Positions 1 to 8,672 of a stretch of 9,166 nucleotides of DNA are shown here, piece after piece (position 1 is the stretch's first letter; each line of letters begins with the position of its first letter). The DNA is from JBJELF01 sp051879015 (GTDB lineage Bacteria > Bacillota > Clostridia > Lachnospirales > Lachnospiraceae), in NCBI GenBank assembly GCA_051879015.1, contig JBJELF010000129.1, positions 1 to 9,166 of the forward strand. Reading direction: 5' to 3'. Made by a program: the position numbers and the translations under genes. The notes under the pieces are model-generated. The model saw only the letters and a list, made by a program, of their open reading frames with translations, was not told the DNA's origin and ran no database searches.

Positions 1-63
1 AGTTTCAACTAGAAAAGCAAGGACAAATTTTCGTATCATAATCAATGCATAAGAAACGAAATA

Positions 64-92
64 TGCCGTCGCTTCTAAAAGAGGCGGCGGCA
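64..92 (+). repeat. GC-rich hairpin upstream of thiM
   Basis: A 12-bp stem (64-75 with 81-92, two G-U pairs on the plus strand) closes a 5-nt TAAAA loop. On the plus strand it is followed by CTTTGAGC, which is not a T-tract. On the minus strand it is followed by the moderately T-rich TATTTCGTTTC. It could be the end of a transcript from a gene outside the window or a 5'-leader structure of thiM. The sequence does not decide between these. The rest of 1-139 shows no ORF and no clear promoter. Confidence 0.55.
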
Positions 93-139
93 CTTTGAGC
101 TTAGTATCATTAAAATAACGAATGGATAGATAAAACATT

Positions 140-982
140 ATGATAGATTCTAACATTACATTTGAAATAAAACATTTATTAGAGCAGATACGTCAGCATC
201 GCCCTGTCGTTCACTGCATCACCAATATTGTCACAGTCAATGACTGTGCGAATAGTTTGTTGGCTCTCGGAGCTGCCCCCACCATGGCTCATCATCCACT
301 GGAAGTCGAAGAAATCACCAGTGGTTGTCAGAGTCTTATTTGCAATCTGGGTGCATTAGACGATTTTGAAGCCATGAAAAAGGCAATACAAATGGCTTCT
401 GCTCTCCATCATCCCATTGTAGTTGACCCAGTCGGAGTCGGAGCTTCTCAATTTCGCCGCAATTGCTTTTTTGAACTGAAAAAACTAGGAAACATCACCT
501 GTGTGAGAGGCAATCTCTCCGAAATGCGTGCACTTCTTCTTGATGCCACCACCGCCATCGGAGTCGATGTCTCCTCGGATGATATCCATGTGAGCGAGAT
601 GGAAACTTCTGCTCTAGCAGTGAAACTAGCCAAACGCTTAGGGTGCACCGTCATCATCTCAGGAGCAATGGATGTCATCAGCGATGGAATTCACTGTGTT
701 GGTGTCGAAAATGGAGATATCATGATGTCTCGCATCACCGGAAGCGGTTGTATGTCCTCCGTTCTCCTAGGTGCTTTTTTAAGCCAAACCGATACTCCAT
801 GGAAAGCCGCCGTTGCCAGCTGCTGCATCATGGGCATTTGCGGAGAATTGGCGGCAAAAAAATGTCACGATGCCATGGGCGGCACCATGACATTTCGCAT
901 GATGTTGATTGATATGCTCTCCCAATTCCAATCTTCTTGGATTGATGCGTATGCCAGACTAAAGTTCTTGCCAGTCGAATAG
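140..982 (+). CDS. thiM: Hydroxyethylthiazole kinase ThiM
   Basis: This cytoplasmic kinase phosphorylates the hydroxyl of 4-methyl-5-(2-hydroxyethyl)thiazole using ATP, salvaging the thiazole half of thiamine. The 280-residue protein is close to the family's usual length (about 260-275). The family signatures appear in order: PVVHCITN at residues 22-29, the LGAAPTMAH stretch near 43-51, VVDPVGVGA at 94-102, RGNLSEMRAL at 123-132, SGAMDVISDG at 174-183, and ITGSGCMSS at 199-207, where Cys204 matches the active-site cysteine of the family's G-T/S-G-C motif. The start is the ATG at 140. Only a weak purine stretch (GGATAG, 124-129) precedes it, but the first conserved block falls at the expected distance. 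No thiD or thiE is adjacent: the downstream gene is convergent, and upstream sequence is not available, so the operon context is unknown. The protein is intact with no missing motif. Confidence 0.96.
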   Translation: MIDSNITFEIKHLLEQIRQHRPVVHCITNIVTVNDCANSLLALGAAPTMAHHPLEVEEITSGCQSLICNLGALDDFEAMKKAIQMASALHHPIVVDPVGVGASQFRRNCFFELKKLGNITCVRGNLSEMRALLLDATTAIGVDVSSDDIHVSEMETSALAVKLAKRLGCTVIISGAMDVISDGIHCVGVENGDIMMSRITGSGCMSSVLLGAFLSQTDTPWKAAVASCCIMGICGELAAKKCHDAMGGTMTFRMMLIDMLSQFQSSWIDAYARLKFLPVE

Positions 983-1046
983 AAATGCACAAAAAACGAT
1001 TCATCTCATCACCCACAGTAATAACGCACCTTTACAGCCTATACAA

Positions 1047-1137
1047 AGCCTCCTAATTATCGACTAAAGTGGAAAGTGCGGAGGCTCTTTCATTAAGCAG
1101 ATTCGCCGTCTCCAGAGAATTCAATCTGCACTTTTTT
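1047..1137 (+). terminator. Probable thiM terminator with competing stems
   Basis: GCAGATT (1097-1103) pairs perfectly with AATCTGC (1123-1129) over a 19-nt loop and is followed by ACTTTTTT, ending in a six-T run (1132-1137). This is an acceptable intrinsic terminator about 115-155 nt after the thiM stop. Two other stems overlap it: AGCCTCC (1047-1053) with GGAGGCT (1080-1086), and a 10-bp stem 1073-1082 with 1125-1134. The first alternative also works on the minus strand, where GGAGGCT is followed by TTG, so the region may terminate both convergent transcripts. The exact fold is uncertain. Confidence 0.6.
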
Positions 1138-1191
1138 ACTATATTGCCAAATAAGGACAATTACTCAAACATCTTAAACGATTTACAAAAG

Positions 1192-2289
1192 TTAATAGAT
1201 AATTTCCTCCACCTCAGTCTGTGTTAATACTCGCAGATGGGCAAGTGCATTTCTTGCTTCTTTCAACAGAACCAATCGATTATAGTCTTTTTCTGTCACG
1301 TTGATACAGCGACTAACCGCCATATAACACAGCGTTCCTATCTCCACTTCTCGAGGTTCGCTGTAACATTCCCCATATGTAGTGGAGATGGGCAGCTGGC
1401 TCTGAATTTGTCCTTCATATTTTCTGATAAACTCACTGCGAAAGGTTTCAATGACTGGAAAGATTAATTTAATCTGAGTCTCCCAAATACTTCGTGTAAT
1501 CATCTCATTCGACTCCTGATATATAAAATCAGAACCGTCGCTTCGCACTTCCTTCTGAATAATCTCCTCAATTGCTTTCCTTGGATTCATCAAAAAAGCT
1601 CTTCCTTTTTGACTACAGCGAGCAGATAATTCAATATCATCCTTTGCAATTTTTGATGCCAATTCTGCCAAATATGGTTTTAATCCTGTACGCACGGATG
1701 ATTTTGCAGCCACTAACATACTAAATGTCATTTTATCATAGTCTGTAATCTCATTGATGAAAGAGACGGTCTGTATTCCCCGATAATACAATTTTCCAGT
1801 CAAATTGCGGTCTCTCACTTCTAAAATAAATGCACCTCGCTGATGCTTATGAGTCATCAGCCGACTATATTCCGCTGCAAAATTTGCCCACTCCGCAAGT
1901 TTTTCTTCCGAAAGATTGCTCACCCAGATATAGCGACTGTGCAATACCAATTCATCTCTCTCGGCAAAAAACTCCCAATATTTCATACTTGGACGATACT
2001 CTGCTCGTTTTTCACGTTTACAGTAATTATTCAACAAATATCTGCCTGGCAATTCCTGTACATCATTCACAAAGTCAAAGGAATGCCTGGAATTCTGTCT
2101 AATTGTGTCCGTTTCAATCAATTCCACCATCTTCTCATACCAAGGTATTTGACCTGGCATCACTAAAATGATACTCTTATAACTTAATAATCCATCCACA
2201 ATCGAGTCAATAAAACTCCTTGCACTGTGAATCTGTCTCCACCAAATTTCGTCTATTGTTTCCTCCATCGTTTCCTCCATTTTCTCCAT
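1192..2289 (-). CDS. Uncharacterised protein with C-terminal HEPN-like R-x4-H motif (protein C)
   Basis: I do not recognise a named family for this 365-residue soluble protein, which has no signal peptide or membrane segment. Near the N-terminus a hydrophobic strand (SIILVMPGQIPW, 39-50) sits where a Walker A strand would be in an NTPase, but there is no GxxxxGK[ST]; a degenerate P-loop fold is only a guess. RYIWVSNL (119-126) and GAFILEV (152-158) look like further beta strands, followed by helices to about 245. The last 100 residues are helical and end in ARNALAHL, giving R346-N347-x3-H351, the R-x4-H pattern with a polar residue after R typical of HEPN ribonucleases. An upstream helix (IFPVIETFRSEFI, 276-288) fits the rest of a HEPN bundle. 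It lies on the same strand 154 bp after the large NTPase gene, so probably the same operon. An RNase effector role is inference. The start is ambiguous (Met1, Met4 or Met8); Met8 at 2268 has the best Shine-Dalgarno. Confidence 0.85.
   Translation of the reverse strand: MEKMEETMEETIDEIWWRQIHSARSFIDSIVDGLLSYKSIILVMPGQIPWYEKMVELIETDTIRQNSRHSFDFVNDVQELPGRYLLNNYCKREKRAEYRPSMKYWEFFAERDELVLHSRYIWVSNLSEEKLAEWANFAAEYSRLMTHKHQRGAFILEVRDRNLTGKLYYRGIQTVSFINEITDYDKMTFSMLVAAKSSVRTGLKPYLAELASKIAKDDIELSARCSQKGRAFLMNPRKAIEEIIQKEVRSDGSDFIYQESNEMITRSIWETQIKLIFPVIETFRSEFIRKYEGQIQSQLPISTTYGECYSEPREVEIGTLCYMAVSRCINVTEKDYNRLVLLKEARNALAHLRVLTQTEVEEIIY
2258..2289 (-). promoter_or_regulatory. Duplicated Shine-Dalgarno/start-codon unit of protein C
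   Basis: A 12-bp unit containing GGAGG and ATG is tandemly repeated (2258-2269 and 2270-2281, the last base differing). It places three in-frame ATGs at 2289, 2280 and 2268. The ATG at 2268 has GGAGG five bases upstream, an ideal spacing. The ATG at 2280 has GGAG four bases upstream, and the ATG at 2289 has only a weak purine stretch. The real translation start is therefore more likely 2268 (358 residues) than 2289. Confidence 0.6.
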
Positions 2290-2316
2290 GTCAAACTTTT
2301 CTTTCGCCTAATTTTA

Positions 2317-2354
2317 TGATATAAGGAGCAAACAACGCTTTGCCCCTTATATCA
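2317..2354. repeat. Long inverted repeat (hairpin) between NTPase gene and protein C
   Basis: Arms 2317-2332 and 2339-2354 pair over 16 positions with one A-C mismatch and a 6-nt loop: ten pairs, the mismatch, then five pairs. Read on the minus strand, the transcript direction of both neighbours, the stem is followed by TAAAATTAGG, which lacks a U-tract. A classical terminator is therefore not supported. It could be an intercistronic processing or stabilising hairpin, a weak attenuator that lowers expression of protein C, or a protein-binding palindrome. Confidence 0.7.
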
Positions 2355-2379
2355 ATCCCAGCTTGATAGGATTCCTCAT

Positions 2380-2466
2380 TCACAGTAACTCCGCTATCTC
2401 CTTGTCAAAGCACTCCATCCCAAACAGAACGACTGCGATATCATCAGGAGGGCTCTTGCCCTGCAT
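2380..2466 (-). pseudogene. Possible remnant of a SpoIIE/PP2C-type phosphatase C-terminus
   Basis: This 28-codon reading frame starts at an ATG inside the last codons of the large NTPase gene, in a different frame, and ends at TGA 2382-2380. It encodes a stretch with SPPDDIAVVLFG followed by a short acidic helix. PP2C/SpoIIE-type serine phosphatases typically end in a P-x-DD-[IM]-x-V-V-[VL] strand carrying the last metal-binding aspartate, and this matches well in pattern and position near a C-terminus. No phosphatase body precedes it. It may be the stump of a deleted gene, a chance frame, or an alternative C-terminus of the NTPase. The resemblance is from memory over about 12 residues. Confidence 0.3.
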
Positions 2467-5400
2467 CCATATATTTTAAAATTTTTTCATCTACTTCCTC
2501 CACAGAACCCATCATCTGAAAAAAGCTGTAACGATAATACAAGTAATGATTCTTGGAAGTCACACGCAGTACATTCAACTCACGCAATTCTTCCATCAGA
2601 GCAGCAATATTTTCCACACTCATAGATTGCATACAAGGAATTTCATAATTATCTGCCTCCTGCTTAATATCCTCTGGAGAATACCCCTCCTCAGAACCAT
2701 AGGTATGATACAGACGAGCCAAAAGCAAGGCAATAATATAATAATAGTGATCCTCATCCACTTCCAACGTGATATCAAACTTCTCCTGAATCTGCTTTCT
2801 AAATTCTACATCTGCTAAAACCTTTTTAATATGGTTTACCTGAATTTCATAAGGCGGTGTGGAGCCTTCATCATAACCAGCGTAGTCATTCTTCTTCATA
2901 GCCTCCACCAACTTTGCACAATAAAGCTGAATTAAACCAGGGAAATAATTGGTGCTGGCCAAAATTAAGGAAATCAGGGAATCTCTCTCCTGCTGCAGAC
3001 GAAATCCCAGATAATACAGTGGAATTTCCAACAGTTCTCTCGCTTCCTTTACCTTAAAAGGTGTCACGGTGATGGCTTTCAAATGAGTCAGCACACTGTT
3101 TCGTCCCAAAGCTACTTCCTTATTAAAACGGACGATGTTTCTCAAACCGGCAACCACAAACTTGAAGCGGTCAGATCCCACACTTTGAATATCCTTTAAA
3201 GCATCAAATGGCTGATAATTGATCGGCTCACAGCTGGCGATAAAATGATCGGCTTCATCTAAGAGCAATAATAAGTAGGGAATTCGTTCCTCCGTCTTGC
3301 TCAAAAGACGTTTTTTGATGGCACGAGCCAGCTCATTCCAATCTTCTGTCTCGATTTCTTCTGTCAAAATGCCTTCATCATACAGTGTATGACCAATCTT
3401 TCTGGCAGCTTCCTGATAATTCTTATCCTTGATATCAATCAACACCGCACGATCGTGATTTTCATTTCCGTTGATATTGTTTTTTGCCATACGCAATAAT
3501 GCAGATTTACCGAGCTGGCGACCGCCATAGACAATGTTGGCTCCTGTGGAAGATTCAATCTGCTCTAACTCTTCTTTTCGTCCCATAAACATTTCCGGCG
3601 GCATGACCACGCCCGACCCTTCAATGTAAGGCTGATAATAGGCAAATGGCATCATCAGCATCATCAACATACGATTGATGGCCGTCTCCGAATAATTGTC
3701 TGCCAAATACATCAACATGACACGATCAAGCACTGCAAAAATTTTATGACCGCCCACCTGCTTGATTTTTCTCGCCAAACGCTTGCGCTCTGGCTGAGAC
3801 AACGCATAGTCCAACAGAACAATGGTATGCTTGGCGCTACCCATGTTATTCTCCACATCAATCAGACGGTCCGCATCAAATTTTCCATAAAGGCAGATAA
3901 TACGGAACGCATTCTGAATCGCTCCTGAACCAAAAGCGGCAATCGGATGCTTAAAGTTTGACTTGCGGCCATTTTCTGGATTTTTTAAAGTTACATTATA
4001 GTTTTCAATTCGATTATTGAATTTTTCCTGTTCCTGTACCTGACTGACATCAAAACCTAAATCGGTCAGTAAAAATTTCAGTTTTTGCTCACCTAGATGT
4101 CCGCCATTTTTGGGCCAATTCTCCACCAATCGCTTTCCGCCTCGAGCATCCTTATTTCGGCTGTTGACATTGAGGAGCAGTGTATTCATACTCATACTAC
4201 TGTCCGCCACTTTACGATAGAAATAATCATATTTGTCGTAAAAATCATTTAAAAAATCCACTCCAAAAAAATCAAAGGAATCTTCCAGATCATTGTTGAC
4301 AATACGATTTAACAAATCTTCTGCCACCGTGTAATTCTGAATTTCCAGCATCTTCTGGATTTTTTCCAGCATCTCTACAATTTTCTCATCATCCAGCAAT
4401 GTTTCATTATTTTTCTTAAATCGATTCAGTTCACCAACTAAGACGCTGCCCCGGTTCTTCGCCTCCTCACGGATTTTATTTTTATACTCCTTTAAAATTT
4501 TCTTGAAGAATCCCAAATTTCGAGTTTGCGTACAATACAGATACCATTCATTGACGTTCTCTAAGATTTTTTCTTTCTTATCTTCCTGCGAATTATCAAA
4601 TTGACCGTAACTCTGTGCCAATTCCAAATCTTCCACAAATTGACTCAAACGCTGTGCCGCATCATTCTGAGCAAATCGCAAAGATTCATTCAAATCGTAC
4701 TTATCATGCAACAGAGAAATCCCCTCCACTTGTTTTGAATACTCCTCAATCAAGGCAGCACAGCCATAATCATCTCCATACTCATTGAAAATCTCCTCCA
4801 TGCGTTTTTCAAAATGAACAATCTCGTCTACTCGGCTTTCACAATGTTTTTTTATACGGTCAAAGAAAGTAAATCCCTCAATATCCAGAAACATAGCACG
4901 AAAATCTGGGGTATAATCCTCTGTAAGCTGAATATATCCTCCTTTCAAGAAATCAATATAGAAATAATTATAAGATTCCTCACTATAATCGCCTTCCAGA
5001 CGATGAATTAGCTCTTTTAAGGTAGCAATCAGCACGCGGATGCCTGCCGCCCATGCTAGATGCTCCTCCTTGACTTCGACGAACAAATTCTCTAAATTTT
5101 CAACGGAGTTGTTCATCTGCTCAATCAAAGTATCTCTTTCCTGTTTATATCGCTCCATTCCTTTATCATTTTTGGGAATATGATTTGAATCAAAAATTTC
5201 CACCCAATTGCAGGTAATCTTGACAATCTTCATGATGATATTATACAGGTTGCTTCGCAAATCACTCATCAAATCGGAGGTCACTTTGACAGTATGCATC
5301 TCCGACATTGCTTTCTCCCAGTAGGAATCAATGAACTCATTAATCTTTGTGTTATCTACATTCGTAATTGCAATGTTTTCTCCCTCTTTGATAAAAAATA

Positions 5401-6207
5401 CCTGAAGCATCTCACAAATTTCCTGCATTTTGTCCGTATTGTTTTCTGCCACAGTCTTGAGCATGGTTGCCATCTCGCTCCCCTGCTTTAACAGCATATT
5501 TTTTGCTATCACAAAGCGTCGATTGCTGGTCTTCTCCGAGCGATGTCTTAAAATGAAATGCTCGTAGGCGTTCTCTGCACATTCCCGAACTACAGTCAAT
5601 TTTTTCTCCCACTCGGCCTGCGTCTTACTTCGATAATCCGCATAAGCATCAATTCCCTTCTCAATCTCCTCCTTAAACTTTAGCAGTTTATAGAGAATCT
5701 GCGATAAATCACTATTATCCTCCAAAATAGCACTTTGATTGACACTGTTAAACAGATAATCCGCACTATAATCATGCTGAATATGATTCATGAAATAAGT
5801 ACGAAGCACGGCCGCTACTTTGTAATACTCTGATGCATCATCAATATTTTCTGCATATACACTAAAAATTTCATCGGAACGATAATGACAAACTTTCATC
5901 GGATCATTGAGTGCATACGCCAACTGCTGAGAGGCAGCCTCAAAATAACGATTAATTTGGGCAGCTCCATTTAAATAGGCCATTGCACAATACATTTTTC
6001 CGTCAATCAGCATGCGATAACATTCCTCCATCATGCGATTTCTATCTGCCGGGGAAATTTCACACTTACCGATACTTGGAAATAAAACATAATTTTCATC
6101 TTCCGTTATTTTTGTCTCATCAATTTCAAAATCTTTGTTAGAAATCTCGGAAGCAACATGCTGTCTTCCGCTGACTGATGGCTCTGCACCTGGACAGCTT
6201 TGATCTG
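2444..6207 (-). CDS. Very large STAND/archaeal-ATPase-like P-loop NTPase (protein B), 5' end lost in gap
   Basis: 1,253 residues are visible (numbered from the gap edge). Residues 1-45 are a polar linker with no start codon. Residues 50-670 are almost wholly helical, with TPR-like or coiled-coil stretches. Residues 697-865 form a mixed alpha/beta domain starting GGHLGEQKLKFLL, with a HPIAAFGSGA block (753-762) and a TIVLLDYAL strand (794-802). It sits in the position of a sensor or effector domain, and I cannot name it. The NTPase domain follows: MFMGRKEELEQI (872-883), Walker A GGRQLGKS (894-901), Walker B LLLLLDEAD (978-986), a sensor-like FVVAGLRN (1016-1023), and NYFPGLIQLYC (1086-1096) in the helical lid, as in archaeal-type ATPases of the STAND/MNS group. 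Residues 1140-1245 look like a winged helix. An intact P-loop and DE pair suggest a working ATPase. There is no signal peptide. The reading frame is open to the gap, so this may be the second half of the gene at 6308-8621. Confidence 0.9.
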
Positions 6208-6307
6208 NNNNNNNNNNNNNNNNNNNNNNNNNNNNNNNNNNNNNNNNNNNNNNNNNNNNNNNNNNNNNNNNNNNNNNNNNNNNNNNNNNNNNNNNNNNNN
6301 NNNNNNN
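6208..6307. other. Assembly gap (100 N)
   Basis: Exactly 100 undetermined bases, the usual placeholder for a gap of unknown length. The reading frames on the two sides differ by one base across this placeholder, but since the true length is unknown this says nothing about continuity. Gene ends predicted through the Ns, including 37 residues of protein B to the right of the gap and 22 residues of protein A to its left, are out-of-frame artefacts. Confidence 0.97.
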
Positions 6308-8621
6308 CTTCATTTCTGGCCTCATCTGACCACTCGTTCTCGACATTTTGATTTTTGGAACTGGAGCCCAACTCATCTTCTTTGCCGCGAAAGGGAAACA
6401 CCTCTGGAGTTTCTTCACTCACAGCTATTTCTTCACTTGCAGTCTGAATTTTTTCCTCAACTACTTCATTTTCATCTGCATTCATAATATCCCAAATTTC
6501 TTTCAAAGATAACTTTTCATCAGAAACATAACTGAAAAACTGCTTTGCAGCTACATCATAACAATAAATATGGTCCAATGCTACTTTCTCAATCAGAACT
6601 TCCGCAAACTGCTCCACAATCTGTCTTGCCTGCTGCAAATCATATCCAACTACTACGCAATAGTCCCACTGATTGTGCATCTTTAATTTGCGTTTTGCCA
6701 TTTCACTGATTTGAGACCAATCCATACCTTGATAAAACAGCATCGACAACAAAGCCATTGTCTTTTCCGAGAAATCATGAATAAATACATAGCTGATAAA
6801 TTCTTCCTGAATACATTTTTTTTCAATATACCAGTCGGCCATTCTGCCGGAAGTCAACATTTCCTCCAGTACTTTTGCAAACAGAGCTGAGACCGTCACA
6901 TAAGCAGTTTTCTCTGCACTCACCAGTTCCTTCTCTGCATGAGACAGTTTAGACATACGCAGCATCTGCAGCAATTCCTCATTATCTAATCCATCATATC
7001 CTTTCACGGATGGACTATAAAAAGCCTCCTGCCCAGTCACCTGATACTTGCGAATATAACCCTTTTGCAGCAACTTTTCTGTCTCCCTCTCCACCGTCAA
7101 TTCACTTGCTCTCGTCAAATAAGTAAGCAGTTTTAAAGTAACATATTCGTATATAAAAATTCCGCGAATCACAGTATGATTCATTGGATGTTTCTTGATA
7201 TCTCCTTTAAATTTTTTGATACCAAACTTTCCATCATCCTGCGTTCCCTTAAAAATCTGAATTTCATTTCCAACAGGCAAAGTAATCCCGTGAAGATTGT
7301 TTAATGCGTCATCAACTTCCTCTGCAGTTTGCTCAGCTTCTTCGCCATTTTTTTCTGTTTTATCTGTAGTTTGAGCTGTTTTTTCGGCTTCTGATTCTTC
7401 TCCCACAACCGATGAAGCTTCTTGTTGATCTTTCTCATTTTCTTCTTTAACTTCTTTATTTTCTTGATCCTTTTGAGAGTCTTCTCTTTTTTCTTCTGTT
7501 TCTCCTTGTTCTCCGCATTCTTCTCCATTGTCTGAATTTTGAAAGGTGTTATCTCTGCCGTCACGCTCGGAAAGACTTTTTTCGGCATCTACGCTTCCCG
7601 CGCCTCCTTTTTCTTCTAAACTTATCTTATCTCCATCTTTTTGATCGGATTCATCATTCTCCTCTTCCTGATTTTTTACACACCCTTCGTTCTTCTTAAC
7701 CGCTCTTCTATTTTCTATCCATTCTTCCTCTGCTTGTTCTTGAAACTCTTCATCGGATTGTTGATTGGATTCTTCATCTAATTCTCTATCCAATGCTTCA
7801 ATATCTGGGGATAACACTATCGCTTCTTCTTTTACAATTTCCTCTTCTGTTTCCTCTTCCGTCAACGCCAACATTTCTTCTACTGGAATCTCTAATGTCT
7901 CAGAACCTTCTAAAAATGATGCAATTTCAGAAACCAACGAAGATTCGGAATCAATTGAAGTCTCAGAATCGGTCAAAGTCTTTAAATTCGTTGAAATTTC
8001 GGAATCAGTTAATGTTTCCTGTAAATTTTCTTCTATATGTTCCTCTGTCTGCATAAAAATTTGTTTGCTGATGGTAGAATATACAATCAATTCTTTCTCA
8101 AATTTTCCATTCAACAGCTGTATATAGTCATATAGCTTCATTGGATCTGTCTCCTGCACTGCCCTCACCAAGTTATAATAAGGCTTTACTGCAGCCTCAC
8201 ACTGATTCATATTCAATTTGCCTACATTGATACGACTCAACTTACTCTTCTGATTTTCTAATAACAGATCTAATTCAGCAGTAGCACCATGAAACGGCTC
8301 CAATGCCTCCAATGCAGCATTGATAATTTCCTTTTTTTCCTCCAGCTCTCTTTCCCGCTTGATAATATCCATCAGACCTTTTACCGACTCTGGCATTACA
8401 TCCTTTCGTCCTAACTGTGAATAGAGCTCCTTCAGTTCCTTTTGCTGCACTTGAATTGCTGATAAACGCAGCATCAAATTTTGTGTAATCGAATCAGATA
8501 TCAAACAATTATCTTTTGCACAGGCAAGTATCTGATTTGCTCCACCATTTAACGCCACAATATCCATCTGCACTGCTTGTAAAAGTTCCTGCATTTTCAT
8601 TAAAATTTCAATTCTGCTCAT
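6308..8621 (-). CDS. Charged coiled-coil/winged-helix-like protein (protein A), 3' end lost in gap
   Basis: 771 residues are visible and I recognise no named family. Residues 1-190 are helical and probably coiled coil. Residues 191-440 are a highly acidic, Glu/Ser/Lys-rich low-complexity linker with an internal LTDSE-x-S repeat (204-210 and 216-222). Residues 465-545 look like a winged helix-turn-helix: helices around VTLKLLTYLT and VERETEKLLQ, then a wing-like YIRKYQVTGQEAFYSPS. Residues 570-715 are alpha/beta, including WDYCVVVGYDL (652-662) and HIYCYDVAAKQFF (684-696). After 715 a second acidic linker runs to the gap edge with no stop. The start is the ATG at 8621, preceded by a good Shine-Dalgarno (AAGGGG, 8 nt upstream). 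There is no signal peptide or membrane segment. It is the first gene of the minus-strand unit, directly before or fused to the large NTPase. The linker and DNA-binding-like domain suggest a sensor or scaffold for the NTPase, which is inference. Confidence 0.88.
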
Positions 8622-8672
8622 GTCATTTTCCCCTTCCGTAAATTTTCCTTAACTATTCTTCTTGAGATTACT

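Noticed and set aside
1..139. TPP riboswitch upstream of thiM
   Set aside because: Short stretches recall the 3' half of the aptamer, such as CTTTGAG and TTAAAATAACGAATGGA, but the conserved CUGAGA core and the paired GG/CC arms are absent.
6138..6207. C-terminal end of protein A to the left of the gap (stop at 6138)
   Set aside because: The 22 residues after the gap are an out-of-frame reading of protein B's coding sequence.
6308..6418. Start of protein B at the ATG 6418-6416
   Set aside because: It lies to the right of the gap, inside protein A, and the 37 residues it gives are an out-of-frame reading of A's acidic linker joined to B only through Ns.
7301..7588. Lysine-rich 95-residue ORF on the minus strand
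   Set aside because: Frame-shifted shadow of the same low-complexity GAA/AAA-rich linker.
7302..8051. CRISPR-like or tandem DNA repeat array
   Set aside because: The repetitiveness is at the amino-acid level (acidic residues) with irregular DNA units and no constant spacer length.
7765..8127. Serine-rich 120-residue ORF on the plus strand
   Set aside because: It is the antisense shadow of protein A's Glu/Ser-rich linker; it has no promoter or Shine-Dalgarno of its own.
1192..8621. BREX or Pgl system
   Set aside because: The large NTPase invites comparison with BrxC/PglY, but there is no PglZ phosphatase, methyltransferase or Lon-like protease in the window, and the NTPase motifs look STAND/archaeal-ATPase-like.
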